A DNA stretch of 64,000 nucleotides from Stentor coeruleus (lineage: Eukaryota; Ciliophora; Heterotrichea; Heterotrichida; Stentoridae), in the NCBI GenBank assembly GCA_001970955.1, contig MPUH01000202.1, positions 19,049-83,048 on the forward strand, given 5' to 3'. The stretch's first letter is position 1; the number at the start of each line of letters is the position of its first letter. The position numbers and the translations under genes are program-made. Below are positions 9,267 through 21,654 of this stretch, piece after piece. The notes under the pieces are model-generated. The model made no database searches, was not told the origin of the DNA, and saw nothing but the letters and a program-made list of their open reading frames with translations.

Positions 9267-12200
9267 CTATTTCTTTTTCTTCTTAAACATATTCTTGAAC
9301 AAATTCTTCTTTTCCTGACCGCCTTTATATCCGCGTTTCTCTAATAACGCCTCTTGATATTCCTTATTAATACTCAAAATATCCAACATAACCTTAATAT
9401 TTTTCTCAGCTTCAGCACTTTGTATAGGTAAAGTTTCTAAAACCGTTAATAAAATTCCTCTGATTTGTTCAGAACTCCCTTCAACTCTACCACTAAACTG
9501 TCCACTTCTATTTTCACTCTTAAAATGCAATAATTGTTGATTTAATAACATTATCATATTTTCTAATTCCATATTTTCTTCTTCTAAACTCTTCATTTTC
9601 TTAAAAATATCATTCGCTTCTTCTGCTGTAACTTGAACTGAACATTCTGATTTATTATCAGAATAAGTTTCTAATGGGGTTAAACTTGATATTGGAGCTG
9701 AGACAACTTCCTCTTCAAAGCCGAATGGAATGGGTAAAGTTTTTTTAGTTGGGGTATAAAATTTTATAAGTTTTTCAATAATTTCTATAAAAGAGTCAGA
9801 TTTTAGGTCTTCAGGATATGAAAGAGATTTTATTGAGTTTAATTCTTTAAGTTGTTCATTTAAAATATCTAGTTTTTGCTCAAGTTGTTCTTCATAGGGA
9901 ATAGGTATTTCAAGTGAGGGATTTATTTCTTTAAGGAAGTACTTTTCATACCAATTGTATTCTGGAGTTTGGCTTTTTATATAAACCAAACACCAGGTTT
10001 TACTATCATATTTAATAACTTTGCATACAACAAAATCCATTAAAACTAGTTCTTTTTTATCATGTTCATCATATGATAATTCAATTTCCCTTGCAGATAA
10101 ATCCCCATCATTTTTTTTTCTTAAACTTTTTTCAGTTTCTAATATTTTATGTTTTTCTTCTTCAAGCATTTTGATATTATTTTCTAGTTTTGATATGTTT
10201 ATTACAGTTAATGAAAGTTTATATTCAATTTCTTTTTTTTCTTTATTTGAGTTTTCTAAAGATTTTGAAAGTTCTTCGATTGTTAGTTGAGAGGATTTTA
10301 TGTTTTGTTTGAAGTCTTCTATGCAGATTTTAAGGTTTTTTACTTCAAGTTGAAGTTCAAGTTCTGATTTTTCTAAGTTGCTGATAATTATTATCAACTT
10401 TTTGTTTTCTTTTTCTATATAGTCTTTATGGTTAGAGATTTCTGAGTATTGTTTTTCCAGGTTTTCAAATTCAGATTTCAATGTTTCGTAAAGTTTATCT
10501 TTTTTAGTAATTTGCTTATTGACCTTTAAAAGCTCATCATCCTTCTTATTAATATCCTCTTTAATATCCCTAATTTTATCTGTAAGTTCTTGAATCTTCG
10601 CTTCACTTTTCTGCGTAATCTGGTTTTTTTCTATAACAAGACCATTAATTTTTTCATCATTTCTTTCTTGCCTATCTTTCATAGCCATTTCAAGTTCAGT
10701 AATTTGTCTTGTATAAGATTCAGAAAGTCCTTCAATACTTAATTCTTTGTTTTCTTTTTCATCATTTAATGCCCTTTCTAAATTTTTCTTATATGATTTC
10801 AACTCTAAAATTTCCCTTCTCAACTCTTCTTCAAGCTTATCTTTCTCAGTATGTAATTCATTAAGATTTTCTTTTAAATTATTGACTGTAGCTTTTAATT
10901 TAGTATCAGAAGACTCATAAGATTTCACCTTAAGTTCTAATGTTTGCTTTGAGGTTTCATTTATATGATTTTCTTCATGTACTTCATCTAATTTCCTGTT
11001 TAAATTATTGATTGCTATGTCTTTATTTGCTAACCTGTATAGAAATTACATGCTATTTTTTTCTTCAATTAGTTTGTTAAGCTGGTCTATATGTTTCCGA
11101 AGTGATTTAGTTCCTCCTTCTGCGTTTTCAGTATCTTCTTTATGTTCGAGATTAAGTTTTTGTAGTTCGGTTTCTATTTGATTGATTTCATCGATTTTTT
11201 CAGTTAGTTTCTGTTTGAGGTCTTGAATTTCTGCGTTTTTGTCCTTGAGTTCTTTAGTCCGAAGATCGTTTATACGTGATATTTCCTCAGTGTAGGCTTT
11301 GAGTTGGAATTGCAAGGTTTGTGTTTCCTGAGCAGCAAGATTTGCTTGACTTTCAGATGCTTGTTTAGATTTTTCTATTGATGATTTTTCTAGTGAATAC
11401 TTTTGTTCTATTTCAAGTAATTGATACTCTAAATCACTAATTTTTTTACCAAGCGATTCAACCACCCCTTTATTCTTCTCATCAATTTTAGCAATTTCTT
11501 GATCTTTCACCTTAATTTCCTCAACTAATTTTCCAATCTCCATCTTTAACCCATTAACCTCATCCACATAATCCTCAATTTCCCCATTTTTAATCTCCAA
11601 CTGCTTTTTCACAAACTCAAGTTCCCCATTAAGCATCTTCTTTTGATTCTCTGCATTATGCCTAGCTTTATCAGCATTTATCTTTTCATTATTAAAAGTA
11701 ACTTCAATTTCTTGCATCTGATACTCAAGGTCGCCATTATGTTTAGTCAAAGTATCAATAAAATTTTTATTTTTTTCTAATATTCCTTTCCATTCTTCAA
11801 TACTATATATAAAATACGTTTTCTCTTTCTGTTGTAACACATTTTCTAAATCTTTTATGTTATGTCTTAAATCTTTTAATTCCTGTTCCTGTTTTGATGT
11901 AATAAGTTTTTTTTCAAGTTCAAAATTGTTTTGTATTTCATTAAGTTTTTCTTGTAAAGATTTTATAATTTCTTCTTGTTTTGGATCTTGGTTTAAAATT
12001 ATTTCAGGGTCTTGTTCATGATTTTTTATAATATCTTCAAGTTTTTTGATTTTCCCAGATAGTCTTAGGATTTCATCATGAAGTTCATTATTAGCTGCTT
12101 TTTCTGTTTCATAAAGTTCTTCTATATCGAGTTTTTGTTCTTCTATGGTTTGTAATTCTTTGATAAATTCATCTTGTTCTTCTATGCTGAGTAAAATTTA

Positions 12201-15200
12201 CAATTCAGTTCTTTCTTTTATTATGATTTCAGCTTCAGCTAAACGGGATTCTAGGTTTTGGATTTTTAGATTGAAATCTTGGTTAGGGGTTGGGATACTG
12301 TTGAATTGGTCTTTGAGCTGAGAAATTTCGGTATTTAATTGAGAGATTTTGGATTTTAAATTTGAAATGATTGAGTTTTTTTCGCTTTCACTTGCGACAA
12401 ATCTGGTCTCGAGAGAGTTTCGGGATTGTTTTTCTGTTTCATATGCTGATTTTAGCTGCAGGTAATTTTCGCTAAGGTTTAGATGGACTTTTTTAATCTC
12501 ATCGATTTCTTCTTGTTTGGTTCTCAGATATTCTTTTTGAGAGTTAAAAGCTCCATCTAGTGTTGCGAATTCCAGATCTTTGTCATCAATTTCTACTCGC
12601 AATATTTTTATCTGTTCCTCAAAACTTTTTATTAAATGATCAATATTAGGATGCTTAGATGCTGCTTCTGAAAGGACTTTATTATGTTTTCTGGCAAGAT
12701 TAATCCTATATATGAATTACTCTTCATCTTTTTTAGCTATTTCTTTTATTAATGAAGCCATTTTCAGCTGGAATGAATTTTCTAAGCTTTTCACTTCACT
12801 TTCAGCTTTTTCTAAATCTTCTTCTTTCTTTTTGACTATATTTATTATATTTTTGTTTTCATTTTCCTTTTCTCTAGCTAAACCTTCTGCTTTTTCAGCC
12901 TCTTCTTTTAATGATTTAATACTTTCTTCATAACTTTTTCTAGATTCCTCATATGAGTCTGGTAAATTTTCTTCAAAAGCAAAACTTTTTCTGTCTTTTT
13001 TACAAACTTCATCTTCTAAGGTTTTAATAGTTTCTTGTGCTTTTTCTAGTTCAAAAGCATGAGATTTTATTATTTTATCTTGTTTTCGACATTGTTTTTT
13101 TAATTGTTTTATTTCTGAAATCTGACTATCTAATTGTGAATTTTTGTTTATAATTTCTTCTTTTAATTCTTTTAATTGATCTAAAGCTATATGGAGTTCT
13201 TTATCTTTAAATTCGATTTTACTTTGATTTTCTAAAACATATTCGTCAAATTCTTTAATGTTTCCTTGAAACTCTAATATTTGATCAGTTAATAATGAAA
13301 TTCTGATTAGAAATTACTCATCATCTTTTTGCTCAATGAATTCGGTAAGTTTTGTTATCTTGTCTTGCATTTGTAGTTTTTGATCCTTGTCTGTTGTATC
13401 TGAAGATAATTTTTGTAGTTGATTTGAAAGCTGGGATTTTTCTTGGAGTAATGTTTCAATGTTATTTTGTAGTTTTGATATTTCTTTAGTTTGCTCAGAT
13501 TGAAGGGTTTTATTAATTATTTCCTGTTCTTGAAGGGAATTTTCTAGCTGTTTGATGATCTTTTGATTGTTTTGTAGTTCAAGATTGTATTTTTCTATGA
13601 GATTGTTTTCGTTAGCTTTTGTTTCTTCATCTTTTTTTAATGCTGATTCTTGTAGTTTGTTTTGGAGGTTTTGGATTTGTGAAAATTTTTCTTTGATAAT
13701 TTCATCCTTTTCTTTGATAATTTCATCCTTTTCTTTGATTATTTGATTTTTTCTTTGAAGTTCGCTTGTTAGGTTTTGTAGTTGGGAATTTTTTTCTTTG
13801 AGATCTTCTAATAAATTTTCTACTTGTTTATTCAGGTTTTCTAGTTGGGAATTTTTTCCTTTGAGATCTTCTAATAAATCTTCTACTTCTTTATTTAGGT
13901 TTTCTAATTGGGAATTTTTTTCTTTGAGATCTTCTAATAAATCTTTTACCTGTTTATTCAGGTTTTCCAGTTGGGAATTTTTTTCTTTGAGATTTTCTAA
14001 TAAATCTTCTACTTCTTTATCCTTTTCTTTTGTAGTCTGTTTTCTTTTTTGAGTTTTAATTATAAAGTTTTCTAATTGAATATTTTTTTCTTTTAAGTTT
14101 TCTGATAAGAGTTCAATATTTTTAGTTTTTTCTTCAATAGTTTCATCTTTAGTTTTGATTTCAACTAAAAATATTTCTAGTTCTTTAGTTTTTTCTTTGA
14201 GGCTTTCAGATAGGAATTCGATATTTTTAGNTTTAGTTTTTTCTTTGAGGCTTTCAGATAGGAATTCGATATTTTTAGTTTTTCCTTCAATAGTTTCATC
14301 TTTAACTTTGATTTCAGCTACAAATATTTCAAGTTCATTAGTTTTTTCTTTTAAGTTTTCAGATAGATATTCGATTTTTTTATTATTTTCTTCAATAATT
14401 TCATCTTTATTTTTAATTTCAGAAACAAATAATTCTATTTCCTTATTTTTTTCATCAGCTTCATTAGAAAAATATTCGATTTCTTCATTTTTTTCTCTTA
14501 TATCCTCCTCATAATTTTTTACACGTTCAATAAACATTTTTATTTGTTTAGTTTTCTCTTCATTCTCTTCTAATAAATTTTCTATCTTCTGATTTTTCTC
14601 ATCATTTTCCTTCATTTTAACTTGAATTTCTTCAGTGAGGTTTTCATTTTGCTTGGCTTTATCTTTAATTTTTATCAATAAATTATTAATTTCTTGATCT
14701 TTTTTCCTAATAACTTCCTCATTTATTTTGATTTCAGCCGAGAAATTCTCAAGTACTTTTATTTTTTCTTTAAGCTCTTCATATAAACCCTCAATTTTTT
14801 GATTTTGATTTTCAATATCTAAATCTTTACTTTGTATTTCTCCTGCAAAATCTTCTATTTCCATGATTTTATCTTTAACATCTTCAATTAACTCTTCTAT
14901 CTCTTGATTTTTTTCTCCAATAATCCGCTCTTTATTCTTAATCTCACCCTCGTAATCTTTAATTTGCTTAGCTTTCCTATTAATCTCCTCTAATAAACCT
15001 TTAATTTCTTTATTTTGCTTTTCATCAACTTGTATTTTATTTTGTATATCATTTGTCAAATCTTCAATTACCTTCTCTTTTTCTTCTATAATCTCTTTTT
15101 GACTAGCAATTTTCTCAATCTTTTCATTAATTTCTGATTTCATCATAAAAATCTCTTTATGTGCTTCACTTATTTCATTATCTTTATCTTGTTCTTCTAT

Positions 15201-18200
15201 ATTTTTCCTTTGTATTTTATCTTTAAGTTTACCTATTTCAGATTGCTGGGTTTGTAAATCCATTTTTAATGCAAAAATTTGACTTTCTAATGTTTGAATC
15301 TGAGCTATGTAATTATTTTCTTTAGAAGCTAAAGCTTCAGAATTATTTATGTGATCTTTGTTTTTTGAATCATAAGCTTCTTTTATATCGTTGATTTTTT
15401 TATGTAGTTCTTGAATAGTGGTGTTGCTTTTAGTTTTTTCTTCTTCAAACAAAGATTGCATAGACTGAAGTTCTGCTTGCATTTGGGTTTTTTTATCTTT
15501 TTTCTTATTTTTAATGCTTTTAACAAGCTTTTCAAGTTGGTTTTTCTCATTTTGTGCAATTTCCAAAGATTCTTCAGTTTCTTGTAGATTTTTACTATAA
15601 TACTCGATTTCTTTATTTTTTTTCCATATATCTTGTTTTATTTTATCTATTTCCAACCCCATTTCCTGGATTTTTTTCTCTTTTTCATTGTTTTTACTAG
15701 TAATTTCTTCAACCATCTCTTCCAAATCTTCATTTTCTTTATTTTTTTTGCAAATATCCTGTTTTAGTTTATCTATTTCCAACCCCATTTCCTGGATTTT
15801 TCTCTCTTTTTCATTGTTTTTACTAGTAATTTCTTCAACCATCTCTTCCAAAACTTCATTTTCTTTATTTTTTTCTTCCAAATACTCCATATCCGCTCTA
15901 ATCTCCTCAATCTCCTCAATCTTATCCTCCAATTCCTGAGCTATTTTCCCATACTCCCTCTTATATTCTTCGATTTCTGCATCTTTTTCCTGAAGTTGTT
16001 CCGTTATCTGTTCTATCTTCTCCTCCCCACTTTTATTTTCTGCAGTTTTATCCTTATAATCACTAAACTCATACGACATTTTCAAATACTCCTCTTCTTT
16101 TTCAATAATTTTCTTCTTTAAATCTTCATTTTCTATTGTAACCCTTCTAAGTTTTTCTTCAATCACATCATGTTTTTCTTCTAAATTTTGCAGTTTCACT
16201 TTTTGTTGTTTGATTTTCTCTTCATATTCTTTCAATAAAATCTCATCATTTTTTTTCTGTTTTTCAACACTTTCTAATTGTTTATTCAAACCTTCAGCGC
16301 TTTTAAGATTCCTTTCTACTTCTTGAGTTTTATCATATAACAAATCATTTAAAGTTTCAATTTTTTCATTAAGCTGAGAGATTTCTTTTTCAGCATAGTC
16401 TTTATCGAATTCAATATTTTGTAAGCTGTCAACATTTTTTTCTAGTTCANAATTGTTTATTCAAACCTTCAGCGCTTTTAAGATTCCTTTCTACTTCTTG
16501 AGTTTTATCATATAGCAAATCATTTAAAGTTTCAATTTTTTCATTAAGTTGAGAGATTTCTTTTTCAGCATAGTCTTTATCGAATTCAATGTTTTGTAAG
16601 CTGTCAACATTTTTTTCTAGTTCATCATAAGCTTTTTCAAGACTTTTATAGTTTTCTTGTTCTTTTTTTATCCTTTTGTTTTGCTCTTCTATAACTTTTT
16701 TGTAGTGTACTTCAGATTTTATAAGTTTATCTTCTAGTTTGAGGATTTTAGTATGATATTCATGGATTTTTTCTGAGTTTTCTCGATTTTTTTGATTTTC
16801 TTCTTTTAGTTCTTGCATTTCTAACTCAAGTAGCTGAAATGCTTCATTTAAGGTTTCATATTCAGTTGCTTTATTTTCTGCGATATCTTCAGCTTGTTTT
16901 GCAGTTGATTCAAGTACTTTTATATGATTTTCTAAGTTTTTATTAGTTAATATTTGTTCGGCTAAGTCTTCATTTAATTTTTTAAGCTGTTTTTTGATTT
17001 CATCTAAAGTTGATTGTTTGTTTTTCTTTAATTCATCGAATTTTTCTTTTAAATCATTTTGAGTGTCTTTATGCATTTTGGTTAGTTTTTCATTTTCTTT
17101 TTCTTTTTGTGTTAGTTTTTCTGAGTATTCTTTTATTAGTATAGCTTTTTGCATTTCAAAATTGGGTCCCATATGAGAAATGTTATCTTGTAGTTCTTTT
17201 ATTGTATTTTGTAAACTTTGTATGCTTTTATCTTTTTCGGATGATAGTTTTTTGTATTGGGTATTAAGGGTTTGTTCTGTTTCAAAAACTTTTTGTTGTA
17301 AGTCGAGAATATTTTGTTTGTATTGTTGGAGTTTTGAGTTTAGTTCAGATATTAGTCTAGAGTTTTCTTTTTCTTGGGCTTTAAAATCATTTACAAGCTT
17401 AGCGTTTTCTTTATGCTCATGCGCTTTTAATTTATACTCGCTTGCAAGTTTAGCATTTTCTATGTTTTCCTGCTCTTTTGCCTTAAAGTCGTTTAAGAGC
17501 TGAATATTTTCTTTATATTCCCGCTCTTTTTCCTTAAAGTCGTTTAAGAGCTGAATATTTTCTTTATATTCCCGCTCTTTTTCCTTTAAGTCATTTAAAA
17601 GCTTAGCATTTTCTTTATATTCCACCTCTTTCGCCTTATATTCATTAACAAGCATAGCATTTACTTTAAATTCTTTTTCTTTAACTTTAATATCCTTAAT
17701 CAGCCTCTCATTTTCATATTTTACTCCTTCTAATTCTTCGATTTTTTTATTTTTCCTATCAATTTCTACTTCTAACTTATGCAATTTATCATTAGCCTCA
17801 TTCATATCATATTTTCCCATAATTTCTTCAAATTTTCTCATATTTTCTTCATATTTTTCTTTATATTCCCTAACTTTTTTTTCTAAGTTTTCTTTATCAA
17901 GACTTTCTTCCTGAATTTTGTTTTTAAGTTCCTCAATTTCAATCATCAATATTTCATTGTCTGCTTGTAATTGTTTATTTTCTGTTTTATGATTAAATAT
18001 TTCTTCATTAAGCACGTTTATTTTAATTTCATATGGATTTATAGCTTTTATTTGAGCTTCATCATGCTTTTGTTTTTGTTTTTTGATATCTTCTTCAAGT
18101 TTCTCGATAATTTTATTAAGTTTAGATATTTCTGTAATCTTTTGTAGGTCAGATTGCTTTTCTAAGTTATCTTGTAAAGATTTTATTGTGATTTCTAAAG

Positions 18201-19947
18201 CGAGATTCTGGGTTTCTAAGGATTTTGCTTTGTTTTCTAAGATTTCTATGATTTTTACTTTATCTAGTAAGGATTCTTGTTCTTTTTTCCCTACTTTCAA
18301 AATATCTTCGATTTTTTTTTCAGACTTTTTCAGTTTGTCTTCTAAGTCTTTTGTTCTTTTTATCATACGACTTTTTTCTTCATCATGTACTGAGGAAATA
18401 TTATTTTTTTCATAGTCAAATAACGCTTTTTTTAGTTCTTCAATTTCACTTTGATATTTATCAATTTGTGTTTCTTCTTTTTTGATAATCTCTTCAAGTT
18501 TTTTCTTATCCCCTTCCAAATTCTCAATCCTTTCCTTCAAAGTTTCAATCCTCATATTCTCTTCTTTTCTATCAACCCTTCCCGCTCTTAGAATTTGCTT
18601 TTTCCCTTTAGTCAACCCCACAAAACCCGTTTTTCCTTCTTTTTCCACTTTATCCTTACCTTGACTTATAATCACCTCATGATCTTTCTTAATTTTTTTC
18701 TCATAATCTTCAATTACACATTCTAATTCTCCTTTAACTCTATCAAACTCCTCACATTTTCCTTTAAGTTTCTTAGACACATTTTCATAATCATTATTCA
18801 ACAAAAATATCTGTTCCTGAAGATCAAAGTTTTCTTTTTTCAACAAAAGTAGCTGATCTTTAAGTTTATTTTCACTATTAGGTGATGAATAAGGAGAATT
18901 TTTAAATGCAGAGTCTCTATCTTTTTGTGAAAAAAAACCATTAGATGTTTTCGCAGAACCTTGTTGAGCCCTTTCTCCAATAAGTATATTAAGTTGATCA
19001 ATACTTTCTTGTAAACGTTGTTTTTCTAATTGATGCTCATCTTTGATTCTTTGTATTGCTTTTTCATATGTTGATGGGTATTGAGTAAATTTGTTTTTCC
19101 AATCTCTAAGAGAGTCTCGTTCTTGAATTACTTTCAAGAGCTTTTCTCTTTGATCTTCTCCAGTATCATTTTTTTCATTTCTACTTTGATTCCTTGCATA
19201 ATGCTCATGATCTCTATTTCTAAGCTCATGTCTATAAATACTCAATTGTTGTTCTTGGTTTTGTATTAAAGCAATTTTATTGTTTAATTCCATTTGCAAA
19301 TCTTGTCCAAGCTCTCTCATTCTATTAAGCTCAGCTTTTAAAGAAAATATTTCATTACTTTCAGTTTTATTAACTTTTTCTTGTATTTGGTTTTTAAGTT
19401 TTAGTATCTGTTCTTCCATTTGGTCTAGAGTGTTTTTCAAATGTTTATTTTCTTGTGTCAAATCTTTTTCGCTTTGTTTGTTTTGAGTACAACTTGTCCA
19501 AAGTTCATGGTTTAAATTATTGAAAATTTCCCAAAGTTTAGCTTTTATCGTAGGCTCATCTTGTTTTTTGCATTGTTTTAGGAGATTAAAAACATCATTT
19601 TGTGCTTTTATTAGCACTTCAGAAACTTGGCTGTAATTTGAAAATTTTGGGGAGTTTTTACGACTGTCTTTTTCAAAATCTCTCCAAACAGGGGTTGTTA
19701 TAGGAGTTATTATTGGGCTTGAGATAGGTTCATCGTTTTTTGATATAAGCACTACATATAAATTACTTTGAACCTTATCATAAACATTTGCCAGCCTTGC
19801 ATCTATTGCTGAAGCTCTTAAAGGCTCTTCTCTTTGTCTATCTTTAGACATAGCCCGTGGACGTAGTCTTGAGTAAGTTATTATTCTATTTGAATCCCCA
19901 TGGTCTGGATCTTTAGATGAATTTCTTCTAGGATATAAACTTTCCAT
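9267..19947 (-). CDS. Giant coiled-coil protein, about 3465 aa, five exons with 15-nt introns, golgin-like
   Basis: The start is an ATG at 19947 (MESLYPRRNSS) and the stop is TAG at 9269-9267. The frame appears broken six times, but every break is explained. Two are assembly duplications (N at 14231 and 16450; remove 48 and 175 bp) and four are 15-nt introns at 13317-13303, 12720-12706, 12201-12187 and 11049-11035. What remains is 10398 bp, exactly 3466 codons, which confirms the model. The first 130 residues are basic and Ser-rich; then almost the whole protein is heptad coiled coil with internal repeats of 17, 21 and 42 residues. Near the C-terminus is a non-coiled segment (VDFVV-like CKVIKYDSKTWCLVY), then a short helical region (RGILLTVLETLPIQSAEAEK) faintly like a GRIP/GRAB golgin domain, and a basic tail FKNMFKKKKK. 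A Golgi tether or cortical filament role is inferred only. Confidence 0.85.
11035..11049 (-). other. 15-nt spliceosomal intron
   Basis: On the minus strand it reads gtaatttctatacag. Without removal the frame meets a TAA at the donor; splicing gives ...N-S-M-L-A-N-K..., continuing the coiled coil. Fifteen-nt introns are known from heterotrich ciliates. Confidence 0.93.
12187..12201 (-). other. 15-nt spliceosomal intron
   Basis: On the minus strand it reads gtaaattttactcag. Removal joins ...R-T-E-F-I-E-E-Q... in frame; without removal a TAA follows the donor G. Confidence 0.93.
12706..12720 (-). other. 15-nt spliceosomal intron
   Basis: On the minus strand it reads gtaattcatatatag. Removal gives ...K-K-D-E-E-I-N-L-A-R..., restoring the coiled-coil frame. 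Confidence 0.93.
13303..13317 (-). other. 15-nt spliceosomal intron
   Basis: On the minus strand it reads gtaatttctaatcag. Removal gives ...D-D-E-I-S-L-L-T..., restoring the coiled-coil frame past an in-frame TAA. Confidence 0.93.
13781..14022 (-). repeat. 63-bp (21-aa) tandem repeat in the giant coiled-coil gene
   Basis: Units begin at 13781, 13844, 13907 and 13970 on the plus strand, exactly 63 bp apart; the last is partial. Each encodes a variant of the 21-residue unit built on EDLKEKNSQLENLNK. The length is three heptads, so the coiled-coil register is kept. Base identity between units is high, which points to recent expansion. Confidence 0.9.
14184..14278. repeat. Assembly duplication around N at 14231 (47-bp copies)
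   Basis: Copies 14184-14230 and 14232-14278 are identical with only the N between. Because 48 bp is a multiple of three, the frame survives, but 16 codons are counted twice. Confidence 0.88.
15640..15890 (-). repeat. 126-bp (42-aa) tandem duplication in the giant coiled-coil gene
   Basis: The stretch encoding EEMVEEITSKNNEKE plus QEMGLEIDK occurs twice with a period of 126 bp (for example the same block at 15701 and 15827). Forty-two residues equal six heptads. Copies differ at several bases and no N separates them, so this is a true gene-internal duplication. Confidence 0.85.
16276..16624. repeat. Assembly duplication around N at 16450 (174-bp copies)
   Basis: Copies 16276-16449 and 16451-16624 differ at three visible positions, all transitions. 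It breaks the giant gene's frame because 175 bp is not a multiple of three. The three differences suggest the two contig ends came from different haplotypes or macronuclear copies. Confidence 0.9.
17360..17704 (-). repeat. 51-bp (17-aa) tandem repeat in the giant coiled-coil gene
   Basis: About seven units encode variants of LLNDFKEKEREYKENIQ. The two best-kept units start 51 bp apart (17491 and 17542 on the plus strand). Seventeen residues is not a whole number of heptads, so this part probably differs in helix packing from the 21-aa repeats. Confidence 0.85.
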
Positions 19948-20668
19948 TTATAATTATTGGAGTTTATATATAATTAGTTTTTTGAAAATGTGTTTGAAGA
20001 AAAGTGTAAGGAAAAGTGTATTTAAGAAATATTTAATCTTAGATTTATTGGAAATTTTTATATTGAGTTTGTGTGTAAAATTATGTTTTTTTGGTTTGTG
20101 ATTGAGAAGTTATGGATGGTTTTAGTAAAGAAATTATTGATATAAAAAATATGGGAATTATGAGGTTTATTTGGTATTAATACTTATTTTTCTGATTTTA
20201 TTAAGATTTTTCTAATTAACTTAAAAAATTATAAGTTTTTTTAATCATTTTCTCTTTTATATCAAAATCTAAAACCTAATTTTATTCATCATTTATCANG
20301 AAGATTTTTCTAATTAACTTAAAAAATTATAAGTTTTTTTAATCATTTTCTCTTTTATATCAAAATCTAAAACCTAATTTTATTCATCATTTATTATTTA
20401 TCAATCATAAATCATATTACATCTAATTTCATTCTCAATCCCATAAACCTTTTAATTTTACCACAAAAGCCAACTATTATAAAAAAAGTCTATTCCTAAA
20501 TATATAAATTATTTATATACAATTCCTATTAATTNATTTATCAATCATAAATCATATTACATCTAATTTCATTCTCAATCCCATAAACCTTTTAATTTTA
20601 CCACAAAAGTCAACTATTATAAAAAAAGTCTATTCCTAAATATATAAATTATTTATATACAATTCCTA
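19948..20668. other. Intergenic with two assembly duplications, about 480 bp after collapse
   Basis: This gap lies between the start of the giant gene and the stop of the LITAF-like gene, both on the minus strand. The part next to 19948 is G-rich on the plus strand, and the part towards 20668 is C-rich and G-poor. Much of the length is the two N-centred duplications listed separately. No gene was seen. Confidence 0.55.
20203..20394. repeat. Assembly duplication around N at 20299 (94-bp copies)
   Basis: Copies 20203-20296 and 20301-20394 are identical by eye, with two unmatched bases, the N and one base between. It is intergenic, so no gene is affected. Confidence 0.88.
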
Positions 20669-20674
20669 TTAATT
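20396..20674. repeat. Assembly duplication around N at 20535 (139-bp copies)
   Basis: Copies 20396-20534 and 20536-20674 differ at one visible base (AGCC versus AGTC). Copy 2 contains the stop codon of the LITAF-like gene. Confidence 0.88.
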
Positions 20675-21391
20675 CAGTACAAATTTACAGTTTCTACACC
20701 TATGCTGATACTCCTGATACCTATCCAAGCTTTCTAAATCCGAGCAAACATCAGTAACACTACTAATACAGCACATGACACGCCAAAACGGAAGTGTTGG
20801 CATTTTTATTGACACAATACTCGTTGTTTCAATATTGCAATTCTTACAAAACATATGCTGAGGGAGGATACCAAAGTCACCTTCTCTGCTTTTTTCATCC
20901 ATATTTGTCACATTTTCATCAGGTTTTGTCACAGAGTTATCTTCATTAACCGAATCATCTAACTTATAAGCCTCATCTTCCAAACTTGATTTTTTGAATA
21001 AAGAATTATACGTTGAAGACTTTTGATCAGTAGTGGAAGCAAATATTGAGTATTTTTGATTGAGAATTGACCCAGTAATAGGTTCTTCATTAGAGATTTT
21101 ATAAGTTTTATAGCCTTTGGGGATTTTAAAGTCAGGCTTTTGATCAAAATCTCTTATTCCTGGGTTTGCATGGCTACAAGGACTTGAAGCAAAACTATCA
21201 AAAGTTAGAACTTTAAAAGGTCGTGAAGGCTGAATTGCAGATTTCGGAGAAAGGACTGAGCTTATATTGAAACTTGAGTACTTTGGTGTGGAATATTTTA
21301 ATTGATCTCCAGTTAAAACTTGTTGGGTGTTAATTATAGATGAATTTTCTGAAGGTACTCTTTGCCCTCTTCCCGCGCTGGATGTTTTCAT
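20669..21391 (-). CDS. LITAF-like zinc-ribbon protein
   Basis: This 240-aa protein starts at an ATG at 21391 (MKTSSAGRGQ). Residues 1-175 are Ser/Lys-rich and probably disordered. Residues about 182-238 contain CKNC, a hydrophobic stretch with WRVMCCISSV, and a closing HRCRNC. The CxxC...HxCxxC frame around a hydrophobic insert is the LITAF/SIMPLE pattern. LITAF proteins sit on the cytoplasmic face of endosomal and lysosomal membranes, anchored by the hydrophobic insert between the zinc-binding halves. The insert here is shorter and more polar than in animal LITAF, so the assignment is moderate. It diverges from the N-acylated protein gene at 21655 over 263 bp. Confidence 0.72.
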   Translation of the reverse strand: MKTSSAGRGQRVPSENSSIINTQQVLTGDQLKYSTPKYSSFNISSVLSPKSAIQPSRPFKVLTFDSFASSPCSHANPGIRDFDQKPDFKIPKGYKTYKISNEEPITGSILNQKYSIFASTTDQKSSTYNSLFKKSSLEDEAYKLDDSVNEDNSVTKPDENVTNMDEKSREGDFGILPQHMFCKNCNIETTSIVSIKMPTLPFWRVMCCISSVTDVCSDLESLDRYQEYQHRCRNCKFVLN

Positions 21392-21654
21392 TTATTAACT
21401 AGTTTAATTATTATTCAGTAAAGTGCTATTTTATCAAATACATAAAGTTAAACTAATAAATATTACTTTGCTACAAATAAAATCCAAAAGTAACTAATTT
21501 TTATAACAAATATAATGATATTTAATTAACATCATCATAATTTAAAACTATAAACATCTACCTTCATTTAAATCTATAATATAATATTCCTTCAACATAT
21601 CCTATTGTATAACTCTAAAAGTTTTATTCATTATTATATAAATATTTTTTTACT
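21392..21654. promoter_or_regulatory. Divergent intergenic promoter region
   Basis: This 263-bp AT-rich gap lies between two divergent starts. The half before 21655 is G-poor. No motif is identified. Confidence 0.4.

Noticed and set aside
13798-19486. Ser/Phe-rich plus-strand ORFs across the giant coiled-coil gene
   Set aside because: Antisense shadows of Glu/Lys heptads, which read as Ser/Phe/Leu on the other strand.
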